DNA of 13,832 nucleotides from an uncultured Bacteroidota bacterium (GCA_946887345.1 CAMPKR010000026.1:1-13832), one strand, 5' to 3'; counted from the first letter of the stretch, positions 1 through 8,580 are shown. Notes: generated by a model not told the origin, from the letters alone. Translations and numbers: made by a program.

Positions 1-55
1 GAAATACCATGAATAATGATTACTTTAATACTTTAATAATAAACAAAAGAGACCA

Positions 56-3000
56 ATGGCACCATTTAAATCTACTCTTTTAGCAATTGCTTTATTTCTG
101 CTTCCGAATATTTCGCAAGCACAATTCACAAACTTCTGTCCCAACAATATTGATTTTGAGCAGGGCAACTTTTTTAACTGGCTCTGTTTTACAGGAACGT
201 GTTGCCCTATCGCCGGTATGGTCTATTCAGGGCCTGTTGCCAACAGGCATGAGATTACTAACGGTCCGCCGGTTGACCAGTACGGAGGCTTTCCGATAGT
301 AGCACCCGGTGGCGGACAATATTCATTGAAGCTGGGTAACAACAGTGTTGGTGCACAAGCTGAACGTGTTCGTTACTATGTGCAGGTGCCTGCCGGCCTG
401 AATAATTATAGCCTGGTATACAGGTATGCCGTGGTTTTCGAAAATCCTGCTGGTCACGGTCCTGCTGAACAACCCCGTTTTGAAGTGCGTGGTTATGACT
501 CGACAACAGGAACACCAATACCATGTGCTACGTTCACCTATGTATCTGCAGGGCAAGGCAATAACGGATTTTCACAATCGACCGTTGCTCCTAACCCATA
601 TTACAAGGGCTGGACAACCGGTTCGATCAATCTTTCAGGTTGGGCTGGTAGTACCCTTTTGCTTGAATTCTCTTCAGGCGATTGCGCCCTTAGCGGACAC
701 TTCGGTTACGGATATGTGGACATGACATGCGGTCTGTTCCAGATATCAGGCGGTGCATGTGGCCTATCTAATACCACCCTTTCGGCTCCTTACGGTTTCG
801 ATACATATACCTGGTGGGATGATAATTATACTACGATAGTAGGTACAGGCCAGGTGGTAACAATTCCCACTCCGCCGGTTACTTCCGATTATCACGTGGT
901 GATCACACCTCAACCTGGTTTCGGTTGCCCCGACACAATGACTACAACGATAAATGTTACCGACATGCAGTTCGGTCCCGGTAACAGCAACGATACTACC
1001 ATCTGCCCGGGTGCAAATGTGCCATTGCACGTTCAGGCTACTGGTACTACCGGTCCTTTTACATACAACTGGTTCCCGACAACAGGTCTCACATGTACTT
1101 CATGCCCGAACCCTACTGCGATGAATGTAACAAGTACCATTTCATATTATGCCTCCGCAACGGATAGTAACGGCTGCATTAAGCTGGATACAATAACTAT
1201 TAACGTAAATAACTTCAGCAGCATCACGATGAATGTTACCAATGTGGCCTGCAACGGTCAGAACAATGGTAGCATAACAGCAACCCCTGTGGGTGGTAAT
1301 GGTCCTTATACGTATTCATGGTTGCCTGTAGGTACGGGTAATACACAAACTGTAAATAACCTGGCCCCGGGTACATATACGGTAACTGTTACTGACGGTA
1401 TGGGTTGCGTTCGTACAGCAACTGCTACAGTTACTCAGCCACCTGCAATGAACCTCCAGATGTCATCAAACTCGATCAACTGTTTCGGACAGACGAATGG
1501 CCAGGCAAGTGTTGTAGTTTCCGGTGGTACCCTACCTTATACTTACCAATGGGCTCCAACCGGTGGTACCGGTTCTACAGCTACCGGTCTTACGGGCGGT
1601 ACCTATACGGTAACTGTTACTGACGGTTCGGGTTGTACTGCGCAGGGTACTGCCACAGTTCAATCTCCGCCACAATTAACTGCGTCAGTTAATCCAAACA
1701 CGGTTATTCATAACAATTGTTATGGCCAAAATATAGGATGTGCTACAGTAACAGTTAACGGCGGCACAGCTCCATATACTTATTTCTGGAGCTCTAACCC
1801 TGCACAGTACACTGCACAGGCATGTAACTTATATGCAGGTAACTATACCTGCCAGGTAACTGATGCTCATGGCTGTGTTGCTACTGCAACTGTTACTATC
1901 ACTCAGCCGCCACAACTGGTGGCAAGTATTTCTAACCAGGTAAATACAACTTGTAGCGGTTCTAACGGTTCGGCGACTGTAAACGCAAGCGGCGGTACCG
2001 CGCCTTATACATACTCATGGAGCAACGGTCCTACTACTCAACAAAACACTGGACTTGCACCCGGTCTATATACAGCTACTGTAACAGATGGTAATGGTTG
2101 CATCGCCAGCGTACAGGTACAGATTGCCTCATCAAGCACAATGACCCTGAATATGAGTTCGGTGCCGGCATTGTGTAACGGTGCATCTAATGGTAGCGCT
2201 ACCGTACAGGTATCCGGTGGTACTCCTCCTTATACCTATAGCTGGAATCCAAGCGGAGGCAATGGTTCTACAACCACTCCTATTACTGCCGGTAACTACG
2301 TAGTAACAGTTACTGACATGCAAGGTTGCGTTGCTTTCGGTAACGTTACAGTTGGAGAGCCTACTGCAGTGGTAGCTTCTATCACTTCTTCTACTAATGT
2401 CAACTGTTCAGGCCAGTCTACGGGTTCCGCTATCGTAACCGGCAGCGGCGGTACGGGTCCTTATACTTATCTATGGTCGAATGGCCAAACTCAGACAATT
2501 GCTACCAACCTCGCTGCAGGCACTTATACCGTAACTGTTACAGATAGCAAGAACTGTACTGATACTGCACAGGTGCAAATAACGCAGCCTCAGCCGGTAA
2601 CCGTTACCATGAATGCAGCTAACGCTACCTGTTCTCAATTGAATGGTTCAATAACAGCAGTGGGTAATGGTGGTACACCTCCATATACTTATACATGGAG
2701 TACTTCTCAAACAGGTCCGACCATTAATAACCTTGCCCCGGGCAACTACTCTGTTACAGTTAAAGACGTGAATAACTGTACCGGTGTGGGCAGTGCAACA
2801 ATACTTCAATCAATAGCACTTACGATCGTTACGACGAAAGAAGATGTAAGCTGTAATGGCATGGCTGACGGCTGGGCTAACTCAACCGCGCAGACCGGTG
2901 TGGGACCATATACGTATAACTGGACAAGCGGAGCTACTGATAGCCTTGCGCCTAACCTTGCAGCCGGCACATATATTGTTAATATAGTTGACGCAACAGG

Positions 3001-4486
3001 TTGTCCCGGTGCTGATACTGTAACAATTACAGAGCCTACTCCACTGATCGCGACAGTTTCTAATGTAAACGATGTGAAGTGTTATGGCGCTGCTGACGGT
3101 TCTGCTTTAGCTAATGCAAACGGCGGTACTGCTCCTTATACTTACCTGTGGAATACCGGTGGTACTACTCCTAACCCGAATACAATGGGACCTGGTTTCT
3201 ACACAGTTACTGTTACCGATGATCATGGTTGTACGGATACGGCAAGCGCGCAAATAAATGAGCCTGTTGAACTGGTTATAACTGCTCAGGCGCTGACAAG
3301 CAGCTGTGAAGGCGCTGGTCAGGGTACTGCAGATGCAATAGCATCAGGTGGTGTTCCTCCATATAGTATTGCATGGCAAACTAATCCGCCGCAGTATGGC
3401 ACATCGGCCAACGGAATGAACCCTGGTACGTACAATGTAACTGTTACAGATGGTAACGGTTGCCTTAAGACAACTACTGTAACGATTAATGGCTTCCCGT
3501 CACCAACGGTTGACGCTGGTGCCGACAGGATATTCTGTTTCGGTATGAATGGTGTTCAGTTAACAGCAAGTGGTGCTGATTCATATAGCTGGAGCCCTGC
3601 GGCAGGTCTGTCATGCACAGCTTGTCCTGACCCGGTAGCTTCACCAAACAATACCACCAACTATATCGTAACAGGTACGGATGCCAATAATTGCACAGGT
3701 ACTGACGAAATGCTGGTTACAGTTTATAAGGAACAGCCAACTTCATCAGGTTCTGATAAAGATATCTGCGTGGGTGATGTTGCACAGCTGAACGCTTCAG
3801 GTGGTGAATCTTATATATGGTCGCCTTCTGAAAGCCTGAGCGATGCTACTATTGCCAACCCGGTTGCGACACCAACTGTAACGACAAACTACCAGGTAAT
3901 TGTTATTGAAAATCCTTGTTTCTCAGATACCCTGGATCAGTTGATAAATGTCTATGAGCGCCCTACGGTTAACCTGGGTCCTGACAGAAGAGAACTTTCG
4001 GGTTCTACTATCATCATCAAGGCTGATACCACGAGTGCGAATAGCATCATGTGGTTGCCAACTACTAACCTGAGCTGTACAGATTGTATCGATCCTACTG
4101 TGAATGTAGAGTTGACAGCTACCTATGTAGTTACGGTTGCTAATCCTGGTTGTACAGCTACTGATGACATCAATATCAACGTGAGCTGCGAAAGGACAGA
4201 CTTGTTCATTGCCAATACATTCACTCCGAACAACGATGGTAATAACGATATGTTCTACCCGCAAACGCCCGGCATCAACAGGATCAAGACAATGGTGATC
4301 TTTGACCGTTGGGGTGAAAGGATGTATGAAGCCGTTAACTTCCCTGCAAACATGCCAAGCTACGGTTGGGATGGTACTTACAAGGGCAAGCCACTTTCAC
4401 CTGATACTTATGTATACATGATCGAATACATTTGTGGCGACGGAACTAAGATTGTTCTGAAGGGCGATATCTCCCTGGTTCGATAA
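56..4486 (+). CDS. Giant secreted SprB-repeat protein with type B T9SS C-terminal sorting domain
   Basis: A 1476-residue predicted cell-surface or secreted protein, probably an adhesin-like filament. Residues 1-23 form a signal peptide (hydrophobic core, then SQAQ). Residues 24-230 are a Cys-rich beta-type domain that I cannot name. One PKD/Ig-like module lies around 305-385. About ten SprB-type repeats of roughly 76 residues follow (about 387-1147), each with a GG-PYTY-W core and a TVTVTDxxGC-type strand. Three more Ig/PKD-like modules with WSP and TNY motifs cover about 1148-1378. The C-terminus (about 1380-1476) has the CHU_C/gliding-motility hallmarks FTPNNDGNND, FDRWGERMYE and GWDGTYKGKPLSPDTYVY. 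That domain is known to route proteins through the type IX secretion system. The start ATG at 56 is supported by the signal peptide and a purine-rich AAAGAG just upstream. The gene stands alone and ends in its own terminator. SprB itself mediates gliding in Flavobacterium, but this protein is much shorter, so a motility role is only inferred. Confidence 0.95.
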   Translation: MAPFKSTLLAIALFLLPNISQAQFTNFCPNNIDFEQGNFFNWLCFTGTCCPIAGMVYSGPVANRHEITNGPPVDQYGGFPIVAPGGGQYSLKLGNNSVGAQAERVRYYVQVPAGLNNYSLVYRYAVVFENPAGHGPAEQPRFEVRGYDSTTGTPIPCATFTYVSAGQGNNGFSQSTVAPNPYYKGWTTGSINLSGWAGSTLLLEFSSGDCALSGHFGYGYVDMTCGLFQISGGACGLSNTTLSAPYGFDTYTWWDDNYTTIVGTGQVVTIPTPPVTSDYHVVITPQPGFGCPDTMTTTINVTDMQFGPGNSNDTTICPGANVPLHVQATGTTGPFTYNWFPTTGLTCTSCPNPTAMNVTSTISYYASATDSNGCIKLDTITINVNNFSSITMNVTNVACNGQNNGSITATPVGGNGPYTYSWLPVGTGNTQTVNNLAPGTYTVTVTDGMGCVRTATATVTQPPAMNLQMSSNSINCFGQTNGQASVVVSGGTLPYTYQWAPTGGTGSTATGLTGGTYTVTVTDGSGCTAQGTATVQSPPQLTASVNPNTVIHNNCYGQNIGCATVTVNGGTAPYTYFWSSNPAQYTAQACNLYAGNYTCQVTDAHGCVATATVTITQPPQLVASISNQVNTTCSGSNGSATVNASGGTAPYTYSWSNGPTTQQNTGLAPGLYTATVTDGNGCIASVQVQIASSSTMTLNMSSVPALCNGASNGSATVQVSGGTPPYTYSWNPSGGNGSTTTPITAGNYVVTVTDMQGCVAFGNVTVGEPTAVVASITSSTNVNCSGQSTGSAIVTGSGGTGPYTYLWSNGQTQTIATNLAAGTYTVTVTDSKNCTDTAQVQITQPQPVTVTMNAANATCSQLNGSITAVGNGGTPPYTYTWSTSQTGPTINNLAPGNYSVTVKDVNNCTGVGSATILQSIALTIVTTKEDVSCNGMADGWANSTAQTGVGPYTYNWTSGATDSLAPNLAAGTYIVNIVDATGCPGADTVTITEPTPLIATVSNVNDVKCYGAADGSALANANGGTAPYTYLWNTGGTTPNPNTMGPGFYTVTVTDDHGCTDTASAQINEPVELVITAQALTSSCEGAGQGTADAIASGGVPPYSIAWQTNPPQYGTSANGMNPGTYNVTVTDGNGCLKTTTVTINGFPSPTVDAGADRIFCFGMNGVQLTASGADSYSWSPAAGLSCTACPDPVASPNNTTNYIVTGTDANNCTGTDEMLVTVYKEQPTSSGSDKDICVGDVAQLNASGGESYIWSPSESLSDATIANPVATPTVTTNYQVIVIENPCFSDTLDQLINVYERPTVNLGPDRRELSGSTIIIKADTTSANSIMWLPTTNLSCTDCIDPTVNVELTATYVVTVANPGCTATDDININVSCERTDLFIANTFTPNNDGNNDMFYPQTPGINRIKTMVIFDRWGERMYEAVNFPANMPSYGWDGTYKGKPLSPDTYVYMIEYICGDGTKIVLKGDISLVR
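1216..3495 (+). repeat. Ten degenerate SprB-type repeats within the surface protein gene
   Basis: In-frame repeats of about 228 bp (76 codons), seen as ten copies of the PYTY/PYS core spaced along the protein. Divergence at DNA level is high, but short patches are identical: TATACGGTAACTGTTACTGA occurs at 1376-1395 and 1604-1623, exactly 228 bp apart. This suggests old tandem duplication with occasional homogenisation. Confidence 0.85.
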
Positions 4487-4507
4487 TCGACGAATTTAAA
4501 AAAATAT

Positions 4508-4540
4508 AAATCCCCTGCCTTATAGGCGGGGGATTTTTTA
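4508..4540 (+). terminator. Rho-independent terminator after the SprB-repeat gene
   Basis: The left arm AAATCCCCTGCC (4508-4519) pairs with GGCGGGGGATTT (4525-4536) around the loop TTATA. One pair is a G-T wobble. A T-run follows. It lies 21 bases after the stop codon and isolates the large gene from the next one. Confidence 0.9.
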
Positions 4541-4587
4541 TGTGCCATTATAACAATAAGACGGTTGAAGGAGATACAATACCGTAA

Positions 4588-4622
4588 GACTTAAGCGGTT
4601 AAAGGATAAAGCTGTATTTTAG
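4588..4622 (+). promoter_or_regulatory. Possible promoter of the DUF922-like gene
   Basis: TATTTTAG at 4615-4622 matches the Bacteroidota -7 consensus TAnnTTTG at all but one fixed position. No clear -33 TTTG was found. The sequence GACTTAAGCGGTTAA at 4588-4602 recurs with one mismatch before the next gene (6402-6416). A transcript starting just after 4622 would exclude the upstream GTG and supports the ATG at 4640. Confidence 0.3.
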
Positions 4623-4639
4623 TGTTTACAAGTGAGCCT

Positions 4640-6349
4640 ATGAAGAGATTGTTGTTATTGTTCCTGCTCATTTCGCAGTACAGCCAGGCGCAATTGGTAA
4701 GTGTGCAGGGAATTGTAAAGGATGCAAAAGACAAAACTGCCTTGTCTTTTTGCTCCGTGGCTATAAAAGGGACCGGTAAGGGCACTCTTACCAACGAAGA
4801 CGGTGGCTTTACGATAACTGTAGACACACAGAAGGATACACTTGCTTTTTACTACCTCGGCTACAAGAAGAAAGATGTTCCTGCATCTGCAATACAGGAA
4901 AATGGCGAGGTGCTGCTTAAAGAAATAGTGAACAATTTGCAAGAGGTTACCATTCGTTACGACGAAGAACGTCTTTATAACATACTGCTCACCTGCAAAA
5001 AGCAGCTGGAAGAACGAAAGGCGATTAATTCCAAAGCATACTATCAGCTTGAAACGAAGATCAATAACGACCCGGTGGAAATGCTGGAATGTTATTATAA
5101 TGCCCGGGTAAAAGGCTCGACCATTCAGCAACTGCTTTATAAGAACGGGCGGGTAGGCCTTTCAAAATATGATGGAAAGTATTTTGCCAGCATGAATACC
5201 TCGAGAGCCATTCAATACCTCGACCTGACCCATGAAAGCCCGTTTCTGCCTGATATACCACTTCAGCAAAATAAAGAAAAGATGATGGCTGAGTATACAC
5301 TTCGCCAGTTGCCGTCGGACGAAACTACCCACCATATAGAGTTCATACCCAAAAAGAATAAGAGGGCCCAATTTAAAGGCGACATCTGGATAGACAAAGA
5401 GAGCAGTGCTATCCTGAAAATAGAGATGAGCTGCGATAGTGCCGCGATACATCCGTTTAAAGCCGATGGACTGGATAAGCTAGGCTATGTGTCTATGTTC
5501 ATTAAACATACCTACCAGGCCGAGGACGGGCCGGGCCCATTGCAGCACATCGACTTTTCTTACCAGTTTGACTATATAGACAAGTACAAGACCGACAAGA
5601 AGGTGGTGGCCAAACCTGCCAAAAGGGCGAGGACTAAGGGCGTGGTATACTTTTACGATTTTAAGAGACCTTTCATTGCACCCTATTATAAGTATGATAC
5701 AAAGGAAGAGGACTATGAGAAGATTGCTATGCTTCCATACAATGCATCTTTTTGGGAGAATGCTGAAGGCCTGATGCATACAGAAGAGCAACAACGTTCA
5801 CTGGAGTTCCTGGCTAGCAACGGTCAGCTGATGAACTTTAAAAGCAGGAACACAGCCGGTGAGCGCATAGCCTACCGGGACTTTGTAGAAGTGAACAGCC
5901 TGCTTTGGTCTGATACGACGCGCATATTCCTTACGCGTGAACGCGATCCTATGCAGCAAACCAAGCCTTACCAGCTGCAGGCACAGATATATATGGACCT
6001 GGTGCTGGATGGAGATTCCGTGCGCCATTTCTCGGTTTCCGTCTTCGATGTAAAGAACACATACTTTTCAACCCTTGGCGACAAGGTGAATTGCCTGGTT
6101 AATGTGTACTTTGACATATTTGAGATAGAACGCCTGAAGATGGAAGACAAGCTGGAAGGGCGTCAATATACTGTAGAAGAAATAGATGAAATATATAAAC
6201 GCACGGCTAAAAATGCCGAACGGATAGGGGCCCGGTTCCTGGAAGAAGTGGAGCGGGGGCAAAACGAAGAAGCTATGAAAAAATGGAACCAATATGTCTT
6301 CGAAAACCTTGAGATAGATAACATGAAGACTTTTAAGCTTAGCTGGTAG
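4640..6349 (+). CDS. Exported protein with carboxypeptidase-regulatory-like domain and degenerate DUF922-like C-terminus
   Basis: A 569-residue exported protein. I chose ATG 4640 over an in-frame GTG at 4622 because the ATG gives a clean signal peptide (MKRLLLLFLLISQYSQAQ). Residues about 20-105 match the CarboxypepD_reg-like beta-sandwich common in Bacteroidota outer-membrane proteins (VQGIVKDAKDKTALSFCSVAIKG-type start, LTNEDGGF, YYLGYKKK). The middle, to about residue 390, is an unassigned beta-rich region (for example GDIWIDKESSAILKIEM). The last 170 residues resemble, from memory, the DUF922 putative Zn-protease family: VYFDIFEIERLKMEDKL followed by a long charged helix and a KKWNQYV-type end. 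At the place where DUF922 carries HExxH, this protein reads LVNVY (residues 486-490), so it is predicted to be catalytically dead. The DUF922 assignment is an inference. The gene lies 68 bp before the DUF885 lipoprotein gene and may be co-transcribed with it. Confidence 0.85.
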   Translation: MKRLLLLFLLISQYSQAQLVSVQGIVKDAKDKTALSFCSVAIKGTGKGTLTNEDGGFTITVDTQKDTLAFYYLGYKKKDVPASAIQENGEVLLKEIVNNLQEVTIRYDEERLYNILLTCKKQLEERKAINSKAYYQLETKINNDPVEMLECYYNARVKGSTIQQLLYKNGRVGLSKYDGKYFASMNTSRAIQYLDLTHESPFLPDIPLQQNKEKMMAEYTLRQLPSDETTHHIEFIPKKNKRAQFKGDIWIDKESSAILKIEMSCDSAAIHPFKADGLDKLGYVSMFIKHTYQAEDGPGPLQHIDFSYQFDYIDKYKTDKKVVAKPAKRARTKGVVYFYDFKRPFIAPYYKYDTKEEDYEKIAMLPYNASFWENAEGLMHTEEQQRSLEFLASNGQLMNFKSRNTAGERIAYRDFVEVNSLLWSDTTRIFLTRERDPMQQTKPYQLQAQIYMDLVLDGDSVRHFSVSVFDVKNTYFSTLGDKVNCLVNVYFDIFEIERLKMEDKLEGRQYTVEEIDEIYKRTAKNAERIGARFLEEVERGQNEEAMKKWNQYVFENLEIDNMKTFKLSW

Positions 6350-6368
6350 CTGTTCTTAGACAAGGGGG

Positions 6369-6400
6369 ATTGCACTGGCATTTCAATTGTCCTATATTGG
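6369..6400 (+). promoter_or_regulatory. Possible promoter of the DUF885 lipoprotein gene
   Basis: ATTG (6369-6372), a 20-bp spacer, and TATATTGG (6393-6400). Each box is one base off the Bacteroidota consensus (TTTG / TAnnTTTG). It would give a 5' leader of roughly 10 bases, carrying the GACTTAATCGGTTAA sequence at 6402-6416, before the ATG at 6418. This leaves open whether the gene is also read from the upstream gene. Confidence 0.3.
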
Positions 6401-6417
6401 CGACTTAATCGGTTAAC

Positions 6418-8154
6418 ATGCGTTTATTAGGTATCTGCATAGTGGTAAGCGTTCTGCTCGCCTCCTGCGCTCAAAAGGAAATGGATCCCCAAAAAGACAA
6501 ACAGTTCGACGCCTACAAAGAGTGGTTTGTAGAAGCATACTGGACAATTTATCCCGGTTATGCGAGTACAGTAGGCTATCATAAGTACGACAGCGTACTT
6601 ATAGTGCCGGATGCTGCCGCCAGGGAGCATGAACTGAATTTTTGCAAAGCACAACTTGACTCTCTGAATGCCTATAAACCGGATGAATTATCGGATAATA
6701 ACAGGACGGACTACCTGATCATCAAGAATCAACTGGAAGGCAGTATATGGTCTATTAACGAATTCCGTTCGTGGGAATGGAATCCTTCGCAATACAATGT
6801 CTCCGAAACCTTTGCTGAGATGTTGAACGGTACTTACGATTCACTCGATAACCGCCTGAGGAATGTTTATCGCAAGATGGCAGCTGTGCCGGCTTACTAC
6901 CGGGCAGCTGTGGCAAATATTAAAAATCCAACTAAGGAGCATACCGAACTGGCAATTGAGCAAAACACCGGGGGAGTTTCTGTATTTGAGGTAGACCTGG
7001 TTGATGCCCTGGCAAAAAGCAGACTGCCGGAAGAGGAGAAGAGGCAGATAAGTGAAAGGGCTGTGGCTGCTGCCACAGCTATGAAAGACTATGCTAAATG
7101 GCTGCAGGAGCTGAAGAATGACAATCCCGGGAACTTTCGTATAGGAGGAGAGCTATACCGCCAAAAGTTTAAATACGATATACAGTCGGGCTACACTGCT
7201 GAGCAGATATACGAAAAGGCACTGGAACGCAAGCAGGAGCTGCATGACAATATGTATGAGCTGGCTGACACCCTATGGGGCAGGTATATGGGCAAAGCCG
7301 ACAGGCCAACCAGTAAATTGCAATTGATCAAAGATGTGATAGATAAGATATCGATCATGCACACCACGCCTGAGAAGTTTCAGGCATCGATAGAGCAGCA
7401 GATACCGGTGCTGGTAAAGTTCATCAATGAAAAAAACCTCATTTACCTCGATCCTGAAAAGCCGCTGGTTGTCCGCAAGGAACCTGCCTATATGGCTGGC
7501 GTGGCGGGTGCTTCTATCACTGCTCCCGGCCCTTACGACAAAGGAGGGAACACATACTACAATGTTGGGAGCCTCGCAGGCTGGGAGCCGGAAAGGGCGG
7601 AAAGCTATTTGCGGGAGTACAATCATTATACGCTCCAGATACTCAACATACACGAAGCAATTCCGGGACACTATACCCAGCTGATATACAGCAATCAATC
7701 ACCCAGCATCATTAAAGCCATATTCGGCAATGGTACTATGATAGAAGGCTGGGCTGTGTACACAGAGCTGATGATGCTGGAAAACGGCTACGGCAACAAT
7801 GAAGCTGAGATGTGGCTGATGTACTACAAATGGAACCTGCGCAGCACCTGCAATGCTATACTTGACTATAATGTACACGTGAAGAATATGAGCAAAGAAG
7901 ATGCGATGGATCTGCTTACAAAAGAGGCCTTTCAACAGAATGCAGAGGCAGAAGGCAAGTGGCGGAGAGCCACGCTTACACAGGTGCAGCTGTGCTCATA
8001 CTTTACGGGTTTTACCGAGATATGCGATCTGCGCGCCGAAGTAATGGAACGGCAGGGAGAGAAATTTGATCTCAGGAAGTTTCACGAGAAATTCCTGAGC
8101 TATGGTAGCGCCCCGGTAAAGTATATAAAGGAAATGATGCTGGAAGAGCTATAA
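6418..8154 (+). CDS. DUF885 family metallopeptidase-like lipoprotein
   Basis: A 578-residue predicted lipoprotein of the DUF885 family, whose members are thought to be zinc-dependent peptidases of the cell envelope. The signal peptide ends in a lipobox LLASC with the lipidated Cys at residue 17. The diagnostic motif HEAIPGH sits at residues 412-418, and EGWAVYTE begins at residue 443. Together they give the spaced H-E-H...E arrangement expected for zinc binding and catalysis. The length is typical for the family, and the rest is mostly helical. The start is supported by the signal peptide. It lies 68 bp downstream of the DUF922-like gene and 26 bp upstream of a tiny membrane peptide gene. The substrate is unknown. 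The catalytic motifs look intact, unlike the neighbour's. Confidence 0.92.
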   Translation: MRLLGICIVVSVLLASCAQKEMDPQKDKQFDAYKEWFVEAYWTIYPGYASTVGYHKYDSVLIVPDAAAREHELNFCKAQLDSLNAYKPDELSDNNRTDYLIIKNQLEGSIWSINEFRSWEWNPSQYNVSETFAEMLNGTYDSLDNRLRNVYRKMAAVPAYYRAAVANIKNPTKEHTELAIEQNTGGVSVFEVDLVDALAKSRLPEEEKRQISERAVAAATAMKDYAKWLQELKNDNPGNFRIGGELYRQKFKYDIQSGYTAEQIYEKALERKQELHDNMYELADTLWGRYMGKADRPTSKLQLIKDVIDKISIMHTTPEKFQASIEQQIPVLVKFINEKNLIYLDPEKPLVVRKEPAYMAGVAGASITAPGPYDKGGNTYYNVGSLAGWEPERAESYLREYNHYTLQILNIHEAIPGHYTQLIYSNQSPSIIKAIFGNGTMIEGWAVYTELMMLENGYGNNEAEMWLMYYKWNLRSTCNAILDYNVHVKNMSKEDAMDLLTKEAFQQNAEAEGKWRRATLTQVQLCSYFTGFTEICDLRAEVMERQGEKFDLRKFHEKFLSYGSAPVKYIKEMMLEEL

Positions 8155-8168
8155 TAGCTTTCTTGCCG

Positions 8169-8176
8169 TAGCTTTG
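8169..8176 (+). promoter_or_regulatory. Perfect TAnnTTTG -7 box before the 27-residue ORF
   Basis: TAGCTTTG matches the Bacteroidota -7 element exactly. No TTTG was seen about 20 bp upstream. If used, transcription would start almost on the GTG at 8181, giving a leaderless message. Confidence 0.3.
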
Positions 8177-8180
8177 CAGC

Positions 8181-8264
8181 GTGATATACTTTTTATACCT
8201 CATTTTAGCCGTTGCAGCCGTTGTGGCTATAGTTGTTCTCCTTACTAAGAAGAAAGACAAATAA
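8181..8264 (+). CDS. Putative 27-residue single-pass membrane peptide
   Basis: A GTG-started ORF of 27 codons. The translation begins MIYFLYLILAVAAVVAIVVL and ends in a short basic tail, LTKKKDK. This is a textbook single transmembrane helix with a positively charged, presumably cytoplasmic, C-terminus. It lies 26 bp after the DUF885 gene and is followed within 10 bp by a terminator, so it is the last item of that transcript or a separate short one. I do not recognise a family. Support comes from the clean helix-plus-lysines pattern, the tight placement before the terminator, and the -7 box just upstream. Against it are the GTG start and the absence of a ribosome binding site. Function is unknown; small peptides of this kind often modulate membrane complexes, but nothing here shows that. 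Confidence 0.5.
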   Translation: MIYFLYLILAVAAVVAIVVLLTKKKDK

Positions 8265-8272
8265 GAGCATAA

Positions 8273-8296
8273 AAAAGCCTCCGTCAGGAGGCTTTT
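8273..8296. terminator. Bidirectional terminator between the membrane peptide and the small lipoprotein
   Basis: The perfect inverted repeat AAAAGCCTCC (8273-8282) / GGAGGCTTTT (8287-8296) has a GTCA loop. The A-run on one side and T-run on the other let it work on both strands. It serves the + strand transcript ending at 8264 and the - strand lipoprotein ending at 8316. Confidence 0.88.
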
Positions 8297-8315
8297 ACTA
8301 TATAAGCAAGTGTGT

Positions 8316-8561
8316 TTATTTCTTTTCTTCTACTTCCTCCGGTTCTTTATCCAGAACGGTGCAGGTTACAGTGTTAGATACCTGGTGATTGGCTCTTTCG
8401 GCATCGGCACAGTAGGTCTGGAACTCGGAATAGTTAAGATCGCTGAGGGTTTTCTTAAAAACTACGTTATTCTGTATGTCTTCGCAATAGCAGGTATATT
8501 CCTTCTTTTTGCAGGAGCTGATAATGCCGATGAGGCAGAGGGCAAGAATAGCTTTTCTCAT
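8316..8561 (-). CDS. Small Cys-containing lipoprotein
   Basis: An 81-residue predicted lipoprotein. The signal peptide MRKAILALCLIGIISSC ends in the lipobox IISSC (Cys17), followed by KKKEY. The mature part is only about 64 residues and carries four further cysteines (24, 26, 51 and 67), two of them in a C-Y-C pair, so two disulfides are possible. The tail is acidic and lysine-rich (EPEEVEEKK). I recognise no named domain; it resembles the many short lipoproteins of unknown role in Sphingobacteria/Chitinophagaceae. It is transcribed divergently from aat across an 86-bp gap containing its likely -7 box, and it ends 19 bp from a shared terminator. The start ATG is fixed by the signal peptide. 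Confidence 0.85.
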   Translation of the reverse strand: MRKAILALCLIGIISSCKKKEYTCYCEDIQNNVVFKKTLSDLNYSEFQTYCADAERANHQVSNTVTCTVLDKEPEEVEEKK

Positions 8562-8580
8562 ATTGAAAGTAATTGCACAT

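Noticed and set aside
1..55. Search for a promoter of the SprB-repeat gene
   Set aside because: Only AT-rich DNA with a short ACTTTAAT direct repeat (22-37) is present; no TAnnTTTG box, so the promoter is probably outside the window or atypical.
4622..4639. Upstream GTG start for the DUF922-like gene
   Set aside because: It would put six extra residues (MFTSEP) before a standard signal peptide and overlaps the likely -7 box; ATG 4640 is preferred.
4655..5131. Long minus-strand frames inside the DUF922-like gene and similar frames inside the other large genes
   Set aside because: They are antisense to well-supported coding regions and show no domain or start signal.
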